Below, piece by piece: positions 8,607 through 16,820 of a stretch of DNA of 64,000 nucleotides. A program made the position numbers and the translations under genes. Below the pieces are notes generated by a model, which was not told the origin of the DNA, made no database searches, and was given only the letters and a program-made list of their open reading frames with translations. Source of the stretch: Rhizobiales bacterium UBA3584. GTDB taxonomy: Bacteria > Pseudomonadota > Alphaproteobacteria > Rhizobiales > Devosiaceae. The number at the start of each line of letters is the position of its first letter. Positions within the stretch are counted from its first letter, which is position 1. The DNA is taken from contig DFMV01000047.1 of NCBI GenBank assembly GCA_002375765.1, forward strand, positions 62,001 through 126,000, written 5' to 3'.

Positions 8607-9083
8607 ATGATCGAACTGCGCCAATCCGAACTCCGCGTCGCCGCCGACCTTGCCCGCCACAATCTGGACGGCACTGTCGTCGTGCTCGATCAACTGGCGA
8701 CCACCGCAATCATGGCCGCCGAAGCCCTCGGCGTCGAGGTCGGCCGTATCGTCAAATCGTTGATCTTTGTCGGCGAGGAAACTGGCGAACCCATCATGGT
8801 CCTGGTTTCTGGCGCCAACCGCGTCCACGAGAAACGCACCGGTCGCCAGATCGGCCAGAAGCTTGGCCGCGCAGACGCCGATCTCGTGCGCGAAACCACC
8901 GGCTTTGCCATCGGCGGCGTTTCGCCTTTGGGCCACCTCAAGTCCATTCCCATCTATATGGACGAAGATTTGTTCGCATTTCAGACTGTATGGGCCGCCG
9001 CCGGGAACGCACGTTCGGTGTTTGAAATTACCCCCCACGATCTCGCCCGCGTGACGGGCGCTGCACGCATAACCGTCACCTGA
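8607..9083 (+). CDS. YbaK/EbsC-type aminoacyl-tRNA deacylase
   Basis: This 158-residue protein is a stand-alone YbaK/ProRS-INS editing domain that hydrolyses mischarged tRNAs such as Cys-tRNA(Pro) in the cytoplasm. The family core appears as GRIVKSLIFV, with the catalytic-site lysine, followed by VLVSGANRV and the C-terminal GGVSPLGH, which contains the conserved GxxxPxG element. Specificity among YbaK, ProX and other subfamilies is not decided here. The ribosome-binding site is weak (CTCC-rich region upstream). The gene is followed 19 bases later by the exchanger gene. Confidence 0.85.
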   Translation: MIELRQSELRVAADLARHNLDGTVVVLDQLATTAIMAAEALGVEVGRIVKSLIFVGEETGEPIMVLVSGANRVHEKRTGRQIGQKLGRADADLVRETTGFAIGGVSPLGHLKSIPIYMDEDLFAFQTVWAAAGNARSVFEITPHDLARVTGAARITVT

Positions 9084-9102
9084 TCCACCCGGAGCCACAA
9101 AC

Positions 9103-10053
9103 ATGGTCTATCTTCTGCTCGTCGTCGGCCTCATTCTGCTCGTGGCAGGGGGCGAAGGTTTCGTGCGCGGCTCGGTGGCCATCGCCGAAAAGCTGGGCAT
9201 GTCGCCGCTGTTGATCGGGCTGACGCTGGTCGGCTTCGGCACCTCGTTGCCTGAACTGGTGACCTCGGTCCAGGCCGCCCTCGATGGGGCGCCCGGCATT
9301 GCCGTGGGCAATGTCGTGGGCTCCAACATAGCCAATATCCTGCTGATCCTGGGCATCACCGCGCTCATCTACCCCATTGCCGTGGACAAGGCGGTGCTGC
9401 ACCGTGATGGTTCGGTCCTCGTGGTCGCTTCGCTGGCCGCCCTGGCCATTGTGCTGATCGGTGCGCTGGGGCGCATCGCTGGACTGGTTCTGGTAGCCCT
9501 GCTGATCGCCTATCTGTTTTATTCCTATTTTGCCGACCGCAAATCGCAGGCATCGGCCGGCTTCGCAGCGGAAATCGAAGCGACGGGCGGCAAACAACCA
9601 GTCCTTGTCTCGCTCCTGTTCGTCATCGGCGGCCTCGCCCTCACAGTGCTCGGCGCCCGTCTGCTGGTGTCCAGCGCGGTCGAAATCGCCACGACCCTTG
9701 GCGTTTCCGAAACGATCATCGGCCTGACGGTCGTCGCCATAGGCACCTCGCTGCCCGAACTGGTCACATCGATCATAGCAGCGCTTCGCCGCCACACCGA
9801 TCTGGCACTGGGCAACATCATCGGGTCAAATATCTTCAACATCTTTTCGATCCTGGGCATCACCGCCCTGATCCAGCCCATCCCCGTTCCAGACGAAATC
9901 ATCCGGCTCGATATCTGGGTGATGCTCGGCGCCACAGCCCTGCTCCTCGCCTTCTCCTACACCCAACGCGAAATCGTCCGCTGGGAAGGTGGTGTGCTCC
10001 TTGCCCTCTATGCGGGCTATATCGGTTGGCTGACGTTGGGGGCCATCAGCTAG
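9103..10053 (+). CDS. CaCA family calcium/sodium antiporter
   Basis: This 316-residue inner-membrane protein resembles E. coli YrbG and exchanges Ca2+ for Na+ or H+. Two inverted repeats carry the ion-binding alpha motifs: GFGTSLPELVTS followed by GNVVGSNIANI near residues 45-80, and AIGTSLPELVTS followed by GNIIGSNIFNI near 210-245. The acidic residues of the two PEL segments coordinate the ion. About ten hydrophobic segments are apparent. Its TAG stop overlaps the stop codon of convergent miaA in CTAG. Confidence 0.94.
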   Translation: MVYLLLVVGLILLVAGGEGFVRGSVAIAEKLGMSPLLIGLTLVGFGTSLPELVTSVQAALDGAPGIAVGNVVGSNIANILLILGITALIYPIAVDKAVLHRDGSVLVVASLAALAIVLIGALGRIAGLVLVALLIAYLFYSYFADRKSQASAGFAAEIEATGGKQPVLVSLLFVIGGLALTVLGARLLVSSAVEIATTLGVSETIIGLTVVAIGTSLPELVTSIIAALRRHTDLALGNIIGSNIFNIFSILGITALIQPIPVPDEIIRLDIWVMLGATALLLAFSYTQREIVRWEGGVLLALYAGYIGWLTLGAIS

Positions 10054-10946
10054 CCGGCGAATGGATCGGTAAACGTCCAGTCCCCGAACCGGTTGCGGAA
10101 CCATGTCGACTGCCGCTTGGCATATTGCCGCGTGGCAGTCACCGCACGTTCAACAGCGTCCTCGCGGTCCATTTCGCCCCGCAGCATGGCTGCGATTTCC
10201 CCCACGCCGATCGCCTTCATGGCCGGCAGCGACGGGTCGAGATCCAGCGCCAGCAGCGCCTCGACCTCCTCGATCGCTCCTGCCTGCATCATCGCCTCGA
10301 ATCGCTCGCCAATCCGCCGCCGCAGCAAGGCTCGCTCGGGCATCAAAACGATCCGCTCAAGCGCGTATCCATCGAGCAGTCCCGGCCCGTTTGCATCCTG
10401 AAACGCACTCAGCGGTTTGCCCGTCGCCATCAGCACCGAAAGCGCCCGCACGACCCGCTGTGGATCGGCGACCTTGAGTCGTCGGGCCGTTTCCGGATCT
10501 CTCTCGACCAGAACCGCCATCCGCCCCGCCTCATCGCGGTCTTGAATCAGTTTCTCAGCCTGCCGCACAAATTCAGGATCGATGGCCGGAACCTGCGCGA
10601 ATCCGTTTACGAGCGCATCGAAGTAAAGCCCTGTCCCGCCAACGAAAATCAACTCCTGATTCTCTTTGTCAGCCTCTTGAATCTGTTTGTGAGCATCGGC
10701 CAGCCACGCCCCGGTCGAATAGCGCACCGATGGATCGACATGTCCGAACATCTCGTGGCGCGCCTGCATCAACTCTTCTGCGTTGGGCCGGGCCGTCAGA
10801 CGGTCGAGCACACCATAGACCTGCATGGAGTCCGCATTGACGATCCGCGCGCCGCGCGTGCGCGCCCGCGCAATAGCCAGCGCCGTCTTGCCGCTGGCAG
10901 TCGGACCGGCTATCAAAACCGCACGCTTTCCCCCATCCCTTGCCAT
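10050..10946 (-). CDS. miaA: tRNA dimethylallyltransferase
   Basis: MiaA transfers a dimethylallyl group to N6 of A37 in tRNAs reading UNN codons. The 298-residue protein has the P-loop GPTASGKTALA, the IVNADSMQVY motif, the GTGLYF motif and a C-terminal ATRQYAKRQSTWFRNR, all diagnostic. The frame is open far upstream to 11432, but that part lies opposite serB and lacks MiaA similarity; the ATG at 10946 fits the family start. It is divergent from serB with almost no space between the start codons. Confidence 0.95.
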   Translation of the reverse strand: MARDGGKRAVLIAGPTASGKTALAIARARTRGARIVNADSMQVYGVLDRLTARPNAEELMQARHEMFGHVDPSVRYSTGAWLADAHKQIQEADKENQELIFVGGTGLYFDALVNGFAQVPAIDPEFVRQAEKLIQDRDEAGRMAVLVERDPETARRLKVADPQRVVRALSVLMATGKPLSAFQDANGPGLLDGYALERIVLMPERALLRRRIGERFEAMMQAGAIEEVEALLALDLDPSLPAMKAIGVGEIAAMLRGEMDREDAVERAVTATRQYAKRQSTWFRNRFGDWTFTDPFAG

Positions 10947-10956
10947 GGTCTTTGTA

Positions 10957-11832
10957 ATGTCCGTCCTCGTTCTGATCGCCAATCCCAATGAGCCGGTCCT
11001 GTCCAGCACTGTGGTCGAAAAGGTCCAACGTGAAACCCATGGCGAAATCAACTGGCTCGCGCAAGGCATAGCCTGTGAGATCGTCGCGCCCAAGGCCGCC
11101 GATCCAGTCGAGATTGCACGCGATGTGATCGATTCCAGGCCCATCGATGCCGCCCTCGTTGCACTTGCCAATCGGCGCAAGAAATTGCTCGTCGCTGACA
11201 TGGATTCCACAATGATAGAGCAGGAATGCATCGACGAGCTGGCCGACGCGCTGGGTCTAAAACCCCAGGTCGCCGAAATCACCGAACGCGCCATGCGCGG
11301 CGAACTCGATTTCGAGGCCGCCCTCGATACCCGCGTCGCGCTCCTCAAGGGGCTGGAGCGGAAAGTAGTCGAGGACATCCGCCGCGAACGCATAACGCTC
11401 GCTCCCGGTGGCCGCGCCCTGATCCAGACCATGAACGCCTATGGCGCCTACACGGCACTGGTCTCCGGCGGCTTTACCCTGTTTGCAGACCACTTTGCCA
11501 AACGCATCGGCTTTGACGAGGCCATCGCCAACATTCTGCAGTTCGATTCGGACGACCGGCTGACCGGCACCGTCGAAAAGCCCATCGTCGACAAGACCAC
11601 CAAGCGTAACCGCCTCATGGCGCTTGCAGCGGAAAAAGGTCTCGCCATTGCCCAGACCATGGCCGTGGGCGATGGCGCCAATGATCTCGACATGCTCCAG
11701 GCCGCCGGCCTTGGCGTCGCCATCCACGCAAAGCCCATCGTCGCCGAACAGGCCGCCGTCAGGATCGATCATTCCGACCTCACCGCCCTGCTTTACCTCC
11801 AGGGCTATTCGGACGACGATATCGTCAGATGA
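10957..11832 (+). CDS. serB: Phosphoserine phosphatase
   Basis: SerB removes phosphate from phosphoserine in the last step of serine synthesis. The protein is 291 residues, with an N-terminal regulatory segment of about 75 residues and a HAD-superfamily phosphatase domain. The catalytic DMDSTMIEQECIDELA motif carries the nucleophilic aspartate. Motif II is LVSGGF, and motif III includes GDGANDLDML. The start is uncertain: ATG at 10957 gives MSVLVLIANP as in relatives, and an ATG at 10945 would add four residues and overlap the miaA start codon on the other strand. No clear ribosome-binding site is seen for either. Confidence 0.95.
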   Translation: MSVLVLIANPNEPVLSSTVVEKVQRETHGEINWLAQGIACEIVAPKAADPVEIARDVIDSRPIDAALVALANRRKKLLVADMDSTMIEQECIDELADALGLKPQVAEITERAMRGELDFEAALDTRVALLKGLERKVVEDIRRERITLAPGGRALIQTMNAYGAYTALVSGGFTLFADHFAKRIGFDEAIANILQFDSDDRLTGTVEKPIVDKTTKRNRLMALAAEKGLAIAQTMAVGDGANDLDMLQAAGLGVAIHAKPIVAEQAAVRIDHSDLTALLYLQGYSDDDIVR

Positions 11833-11850
11833 GGCAACAAGGTTTTCAAA

Positions 11851-12387
11851 TTGCTCGAAATTGAACGGTTGATCCTGCGTCCATGGCAGGATGCCGACCG
11901 CGCGCCCTTCGCAGCCATCGTGGGCGATCCCCATGTCATGCGGTTCTACCCAAACACCCGTGACCGGGCGGCCGCCGATGCCTGGATCGACAAGATGATC
12001 GCCGGCCTCGGCGCGGGAACCTCCGCCTTCCTTGCCGCCGAGCGGAAATCGGACGGCGAATTGATCGGGCTGATCGGCACGGCCCGGATCGACATCCCGT
12101 TGCGAGGCAATCCGCCAGAAGAAATCGGCTGGGTACTGGGCAGCCAATATTGGGGACAGGGCTATGCCCCGGAGGGCGCCCGCGCCCACATCGACCAGGC
12201 ATGGCGCCGTGGGCTGCCCGAACTCGTCGCCTTCACGGCCGCCGTCAACCATCCCTCTCAAAGGGTCATGGTAAAGATCGGCATGTCACGCGACACCATG
12301 GGCGATTTCCTCCACCCGCGCATCGCTGAAAACCACCCCCTGCGCCCTCACGTGCTCTACCGCATCACCAATCCCGACAACTCCTGA
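11851..12387 (+). CDS. GNAT family N-acetyltransferase (RimJ/RimL-like)
   Basis: This 178-residue protein has the RimJ/RimL-type GNAT fold. It opens with LEIERLILRPWQDAD, a common start of the family, and has the acetyl-CoA loop region GWVLGSQYWGQGYAPEGARA. The start is a TTG at 11851 with AAGG about 8 bases upstream. The acetyl acceptor is unknown: an amine, protein N terminus or antibiotic is possible. It lies 18 bases after serB and may be co-transcribed. Confidence 0.85.
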   Translation: MLEIERLILRPWQDADRAPFAAIVGDPHVMRFYPNTRDRAAADAWIDKMIAGLGAGTSAFLAAERKSDGELIGLIGTARIDIPLRGNPPEEIGWVLGSQYWGQGYAPEGARAHIDQAWRRGLPELVAFTAAVNHPSQRVMVKIGMSRDTMGDFLHPRIAENHPLRPHVLYRITNPDNS

Positions 12388-12444
12388 CAAAACCTGTCAT
12401 GGCGCTTGGGTAGCGTCTGGTCACTGGCAAACAGGAGATCAGCC

Positions 12445-12843
12445 ATGCCCATTTCCGGAAGCTGCCATTGCGGCGCCACCAGATTCGAGATCGATGTCAT
12501 TCCCCAAACCGCAACGCGCTGCAACTGCACCTTCTGCACCAAGAAGGGCGCATTGTGGGCCTATTGCGAGCCCGATCAGTTCCGCCTGACCACCCCCATG
12601 CGCAACGTGGCGCAATATTCACCGACCACGCCGGAGAACAGGCACTATTTCTGCCCCACCTGCGGCTGCGCCGCCTTTTCCAATACCCCCGATTATTCGG
12701 CTTTTGCGGAGGGCAACTGGGAGGAAGCCGAAGCAAATTTCGATCCCACCAAACGCCGCATCTCGATCAACCTCTGGGTGCTCGACGATTTCGACATCAC
12801 CGCCCTGCCCATCGAGCATGTCGATGGCAGGAACCAATGGTAG
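12445..12843 (+). CDS. GFA family (CENP-V/GFA domain) zinc protein
   Basis: This 132-residue protein starts GSCHCGATRFE and has CNCTFCTKKG and YFCPTCGCAAF. The three cysteine clusters (CHC, CxCxxC, CxxCGC) are the two zinc sites of the GFA/CENP-V family, known from glutathione-dependent formaldehyde-activating enzyme. Most members have no proven function, so the formaldehyde role should not be assumed. ATG 12445 has AGGAG 8 bases upstream. A second GFA protein lies at 46839-47201. Its stop codon directly abuts that of the convergent DUF2065 gene. Confidence 0.88.
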   Translation: MPISGSCHCGATRFEIDVIPQTATRCNCTFCTKKGALWAYCEPDQFRLTTPMRNVAQYSPTTPENRHYFCPTCGCAAFSNTPDYSAFAEGNWEEAEANFDPTKRRISINLWVLDDFDITALPIEHVDGRNQW

Positions 12844-13029
12844 CTAGAGCCTTACGAGGGCCAAAAGCACCAGTCCCGCCCCGGCCAATCCCAGCGCCGC
12901 CAGCCGCAATTGCGGGCTGGGCAGCGTGAGCAGCTGTGCAATCATGCGCTTCATCTGCTCGGGGAACGCCGCATAGAGCAGCCCTTCGATGACAATGGCC
13001 AGCGCCAGCGCTGCAAAAAGATCGCTCAT
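12844..13029 (-). CDS. DUF2065 family small membrane protein
   Basis: This 61-residue protein has two hydrophobic segments (residues 5-21 and 41-58) around a short charged loop (FPEQMKRMI). This is the pattern of DUF2065, a family usually encoded just downstream of hflC. The context suggests a link with the HflKC-FtsH protease complex, but no function is known. A strong hairpin at 13040-13071 lies between hflC and this gene, so it may be transcribed less than hflC. Confidence 0.85.
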   Translation of the reverse strand: MSDLFAALALAIVIEGLLYAAFPEQMKRMIAQLLTLPSPQLRLAALGLAGAGLVLLALVRL

Positions 13030-13039
13030 TGCCTATCCT

Positions 13040-13071
13040 CCAAAACAAAGGGCGCGCCGGTGGGCGCGCCC
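13040..13071 (-). terminator. Hairpin terminator after hflC
   Basis: GGGCGCGCC (13050-13058) and GGCGCGCCC (13063-13071) form a perfect 9-pair GC stem with a 4-base loop. On the minus strand it is followed by TTTGTTTT. It lies 18 bases past the hflC stop and 11 bases before the DUF2065 start, so it would partly uncouple that gene. Confidence 0.7.
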
Positions 13072-13089
13072 TTGAACTCTGTCTGGCGC

Positions 13090-14244
13090 TTATTGCGCCG
13101 GCGCGGTTTCCTCGTCGGAGGGCGGCACCGCTTCGGTGACCGGTGCTTCGGCCGGCGGGATGACTTCGCTTTGCGGCAGGCTTTCGGAACCGAGGTTCTC
13201 GGTCTCGAGCAATTGCTCAAGATCCTGAACATCCTGTTCAAGGTCGGCGCCTTCACCGGAAACCAGCGAATCCGTTGCCAGCAGGTCATCGATCTCGGTG
13301 GAGTCGATGGGCTGCTCGCTCGGTCCCTCAACCCCGATATCGATCGGCGTGGCCGTCGGTGCCGGGAAGTCGGGCAATTCGCCGTTCGAACCGAAATAGC
13401 TGAAGAACGCCGAATCCGGCGAGAGCACCATCGTGGTGTTCCCATCGCCCAGAGCGTTGCGATAGGCCTCCATCGAACGGTAGAACTCGAAGAAGGACTG
13501 GTCCTGGGAGTAGGCTTCAGCAAACAGACGGTTCTGCTCTGCGTCACCCTCACCGCGAATGATTTCGCTATCGCGGTTGGCGGCGGAGACTACTTCGACG
13601 GCCTGACGGTCGGCGATGGCACGCAGGGTTTGTGCCTGCTCCTGACCACGGGCGCGGATCAAAGCTGCTTCGGCATTACGCTCTGCCTGCATACGCTCAT
13701 AGGTTTGCTGTGAAACTTCCGGCGTCAGATCGGTGACCAGAACGCGAACGTCCACAACCTCGATGCCCAACTCGGTCATGTCGGCCGCCACCAGATCGCT
13801 GGCTTCGCGCATCATTTCCGAACGCTGCTCGGACAGCGCCGCATCGAACTCACGCAGACCGTAAACGGCACGCAGAGCCGATTCCAGACGGGTCGCAATA
13901 CGCTGTTCGGCAAGCTGGAGGCTGCCGAGCACCGTCTGGCGGAACCGGATGGGATCGACGATACGGTAGGTGATGAACGCATCGACGATATAGAACTGGC
14001 CGCCCGAAACCTGCAGCCGGATGCGCTCGAGATCGTAGCGCAGCAAACGCTTGTCAATGTACTGAACGGTTTCCACGAAATCGGTTGGGACCTTGAAGTA
14101 GATTCCCGGCTCCTGGATTTCGCGCGTGATTTCGCCGAAGCGCATCACGATGGCCTGTTCGCGCTCGTTGACGATGAACAGAGACGAAAAAAGCACATAG
14201 GCAGCAATGACCAGTGCGACGATAGCAATAACGAGACGGTTCAT
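13090..14244 (-). CDS. hflC: HflC, FtsH protease modulator (SPFH protein)
   Basis: HflC pairs with HflK in a large periplasm-facing SPFH complex that surrounds and controls the membrane protease FtsH. The 384-residue protein has an N-terminal membrane anchor (residues 4-26), then the SPFH/Band 7 domain (NEREQAIVMRFGEI to about residue 200) and a helical region (RMQAERNAEAALIRARGQEQAQ). Residues from about 290 on form an acidic, Pro-rich, low-complexity tail of roughly 95 residues that standard HflC proteins lack. It overlaps hflK by one base. Confidence 0.95.
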   Translation of the reverse strand: MNRLVIAIVALVIAAYVLFSSLFIVNEREQAIVMRFGEITREIQEPGIYFKVPTDFVETVQYIDKRLLRYDLERIRLQVSGGQFYIVDAFITYRIVDPIRFRQTVLGSLQLAEQRIATRLESALRAVYGLREFDAALSEQRSEMMREASDLVAADMTELGIEVVDVRVLVTDLTPEVSQQTYERMQAERNAEAALIRARGQEQAQTLRAIADRQAVEVVSAANRDSEIIRGEGDAEQNRLFAEAYSQDQSFFEFYRSMEAYRNALGDGNTTMVLSPDSAFFSYFGSNGELPDFPAPTATPIDIGVEGPSEQPIDSTEIDDLLATDSLVSGEGADLEQDVQDLEQLLETENLGSESLPQSEVIPPAEAPVTEAVPPSDEETAPAQ

Positions 14245-15353
14245 TACTGGTTACCTCCGGTCTGGAGGGTGGACCCGCTGCTTCGTAGCTCAGGCAGTGG
14301 CAAATAGGGAATGACGCCCGAGCCCTGCCCGCCTTCAAGCAGCACCTTCTCGGTTCCGCCCAGCACTTCTTCCATCATTTCAAGGAAGATGCGCTGACGG
14401 GTGACCTCTGGCGCGTTGCGATACTCGTTGTAAACGGAAACGAAACGCGCCGCCTGACCTTCGGCTTCATTGATCACGCGGTCGCGATAGGCCGCGGCCT
14501 CTTCACGGATCGCAGCGGCCTGACCACGCGCACTACCCAAAAGGGTGTTGGCGTATTGCCGTGCTTCTTCCTGGAAGCGGTCTTCGTCCTGCAGCGCGCG
14601 CTGCACTTCGTCGAACGCATCGGCCACTTCGGCCGGCGGTGCCACGTTTTCGATCGAGATGTTGGAAATCGTCACGCCCACGCCATAGCTGTCGAGGATG
14701 GTCTGGGTGATCTGCTGCACTTCCAGCGCGATTCCGGTACGGTCGTCACGGAACACGTCCTGTGCCGTACGACGCCCGACCACTTCACGCATCGCGCTCT
14801 CGGCCGCCTGACGCACCATCTCGTCGGGGTCACGGACCTCGAACAGATACAGCCGCGGATCGGCAATGCGCCACAGGATCGAAAAGCTCATATTGACGAT
14901 GTTCTGATCGCCCGAAAGCATCAGCCCGCTATCGCTGGAGCTGCTCGTTCCCGTACCCACGCGGGTCTGGTTTTCCGTCGTGGACGCGCGCTCGACACGC
15001 TCGATCGGCCACCAATGGAAGTGCAGGCCCGGACTGGAGAATTCATCCTTGGGCTGCCCGAACAAAAGCTCGACACCCACTTCGTTGGGCGCGATGGTAT
15101 AGATCGACTGGCTGCCCCAGAAAACCAGCGCTGCTGCGACCACGCCGACTGCAAGCCAGCGGCCGCCGCCAGGAATGTTCCCACCGCCGCCAAACTGTTG
15201 CCGGCCGCGAGCCAGAATGTCCTCGAGATTGGGAGTGTTGTTTCCTCCCCCGGGACGGCGTGGTCCGTTGCCACCGCCTCCTCCGCCCGGCGCCTGGCCC
15301 CATGGACCGCCGCTGCGGCTTCGGCGGCCGCCCCTATTGTCTTCCCACGGCAT
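14244..15353 (-). CDS. hflK: HflK, FtsH protease modulator (SPFH protein)
   Basis: HflK is the partner of HflC in the complex controlling FtsH. The 369-residue protein starts with a Gly/Arg-rich cytoplasmic segment (MPWEDNRGGRRSRSGGPWG), as in other HflK proteins. A membrane helix follows at about residues 66-82, then the SPFH domain (TIAPNEVGVELLFGQP onward) with the conserved ARQYANTLLGSARGQAAAIREEA helix near residue 270 (core LLGSARGQAA). AAAGGGACGAA precedes the start codon. The promoter at 15402-15430 probably drives hflK-hflC. Confidence 0.96.
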   Translation of the reverse strand: MPWEDNRGGRRSRSGGPWGQAPGGGGGGNGPRRPGGGNNTPNLEDILARGRQQFGGGGNIPGGGRWLAVGVVAAALVFWGSQSIYTIAPNEVGVELLFGQPKDEFSSPGLHFHWWPIERVERASTTENQTRVGTGTSSSSDSGLMLSGDQNIVNMSFSILWRIADPRLYLFEVRDPDEMVRQAAESAMREVVGRRTAQDVFRDDRTGIALEVQQITQTILDSYGVGVTISNISIENVAPPAEVADAFDEVQRALQDEDRFQEEARQYANTLLGSARGQAAAIREEAAAYRDRVINEAEGQAARFVSVYNEYRNAPEVTRQRIFLEMMEEVLGGTEKVLLEGGQGSGVIPYLPLPELRSSGSTLQTGGNQ

Positions 15354-15401
15354 TTCGTCCCTTTCGGTTTGTCGTGAAAGTGCTTTTGCTTATTGCTGTT
15401 T

Positions 15402-15430
15402 TATATAGGGAAGGCTGGCTCCCCGATCAA
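15402..15430 (-). promoter_or_regulatory. hflKC promoter
   Basis: On the minus strand TTGATC (15430-15425) is separated by exactly 17 bases from TATATA (15407-15402), about 50 bases before the hflK start. This matches a housekeeping sigma-70 promoter. The bases around the -10 (CCCTATAT) also resemble the alphaproteobacterial heat-shock RpoH -10 element, which would fit a protease regulator, but the -35 does not allow a decision. Confidence 0.55.
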
Positions 15431-15499
15431 TGGAAACCGGGTGCGTCAGAAGGTGCGAGGAGACCCAGTTGGTTCACAAAACGTAATTAACGGTCCGTA

Positions 15500-16186
15500 C
15501 TACTGAGGGAGGCTGAGCTGCTCGGCGGAGTCAGGCTTATCACTATCTTGAGTTTGCCCGTATTGTTCCTGCCATTCATCCAGATGCTGTAACACATCCA
15601 AATCGACCTTCAAAAATTCTTCACGCATTCGCTGCCTGTGCAGTTTTTTCCTGCGCACGTAATGCGAGATTCTAAATGGCCAATCGTCGTGCTCAGAGGC
15701 AGGGTGCTCAACCTCAGACCGGGTACGCCATTCATTCGATGGAAAATCAACGTCAAATTTCGCGTCACCGTTAATATTTCCGCAGAAAACGTCAGTTACC
15801 CACGCTTCATTTACGTGCTGGAAAAATAGCTTGTAGACGTTTTCTCCGCCTATAATGAAAAACTCACGCTGTCCGCGACATATCGCGTGCGCATCAGCTA
15901 ATAACAGTGCTGTTTCCGGATCCTGTGCCCAAATCAAGTTTTCGGTATCAGATATTTCCGAGCGCGAAAGAACTATATTTATCCTATTGGGAAGAGGTCG
16001 TCCAAGTGATTCAAACGTCTTTCGCCCCATTAGGATCACGTGCCCGGATGTGCGGCTCTTAAAGTGCTGCAGATCGCTACGCAAGTGCCAAGGAAGGGCG
16101 TTGTCTACCCCGATAATATTGTCAGGGAAACTGCGAGCGACGATATAGGTCGCCGATGGCACTCTAACTATAGGCTTGGTCGCCAT
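15500..16186 (-). CDS. folA: Dihydrofolate reductase, atypical
   Basis: DHFR reduces dihydrofolate to tetrahydrofolate with NADPH and completes the thymidylate cycle with ThyA. The first 165 or so residues carry the fold: IIGVDNALPWHLRSDLQHFK with the catalytic Asp, then GHVILMGRKTFESLGRPLP, NIVLSR and FFIIGGENVY. At 228 residues it is about 60 longer than usual, with a charged C-terminal tail rich in Lys, Arg, Glu and Gln. The gene is visibly richer in A and T than its neighbours, suggesting transfer. ATG 16186 is chosen for the AGGGG upstream. Confidence 0.85.
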   Translation of the reverse strand: MATKPIVRVPSATYIVARSFPDNIIGVDNALPWHLRSDLQHFKSRTSGHVILMGRKTFESLGRPLPNRINIVLSRSEISDTENLIWAQDPETALLLADAHAICRGQREFFIIGGENVYKLFFQHVNEAWVTDVFCGNINGDAKFDVDFPSNEWRTRSEVEHPASEHDDWPFRISHYVRRKKLHRQRMREEFLKVDLDVLQHLDEWQEQYGQTQDSDKPDSAEQLSLPQ

Positions 16187-16259
16187 CGAATCCCCTAGAG
16201 CATGAGTATGGTTGCGTGGGGCGCGTCTTAGAACATATGCAACGTTGAGACAAACGCAG

Positions 16260-16739
16260 TTATAGCTTCCCCAATGCAATCAGGTCCGCCCCGCCCACCC
16301 GGCACACAGTCCATTCGTCCTGCATAACCGCCCCCTGCGATTTGTAAAATTCAATCGCCGGCTCATTCCAGTCAAGCACCCACCACTCGAACCGCCCGAG
16401 CCCTTCATCGACACAGCGTCTGGCCAGGTGTGCCAGCAGCGCCTTGCCGACGCCCTTGCCGCGCGCCACGGGATCGACAAAGAGGTCCTCCAGCCATATC
16501 CCATGCCGCCCCTGAAAGGTTGAAAACGTATAGAACCACAGGGCAAACCCCACGGGCTCCCCGTCCAGTTCGGCAATCTCGCAAAAGACTTTTGGATCTT
16601 CCCCAAACAAATGCGCGCCGATCTGTTCGACCGTAGCCTCGACTTCATGGCTGAGCTTTTCATATTCGGCGAGCTTCACGACAAAGCCATGCACCAGTGC
16701 GGCGTCGTTGGGTTCAGCGCGTCGTATGAAAAGGGACAT
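16260..16739 (-). CDS. GNAT family N-acetyltransferase (SSAT-like)
   Basis: This 159-residue GNAT protein has the layout of diamine (spermidine/spermine) N-acetyltransferases: IRRAEPNDAALVHGFV at the start, LAEYEKLSHEV, a GIWLEDLFVDPVARGKGVGKALL acetyl-CoA loop near residue 90 (core RGKGVGKALL), and WWVLDWNEPAIEFYKSQGA near the C terminus. The last motif is typical of SSAT/thialysine acetyltransferases, so a small amine substrate is likely, though not shown. It lies downstream of the ABC exporter operon with an 81-base gap. Confidence 0.87.
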   Translation of the reverse strand: MSLFIRRAEPNDAALVHGFVVKLAEYEKLSHEVEATVEQIGAHLFGEDPKVFCEIAELDGEPVGFALWFYTFSTFQGRHGIWLEDLFVDPVARGKGVGKALLAHLARRCVDEGLGRFEWWVLDWNEPAIEFYKSQGAVMQDEWTVCRVGGADLIALGKL

Positions 16740-16820
16740 GAGCGGTTTCGAATTCGATGCGGGCCCCGACCATGAGGTGATTCCGCATGGCGCGGCAAAT
16801 GGTTCCCATCAAATGCCGCG

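Noticed and set aside
10947-11432. 160-codon N-terminal extension of the miaA open frame
   Set aside because: It lies entirely opposite serB and the family start is at 10946, so it is a shadow of serB.
16187-16260. Partial Rhizobiales repeat-like segment (CTAGAGCATGAG) upstream of folA
   Set aside because: Only about 12 bases resemble known repeats, with no complementary arm, so no feature is claimed.
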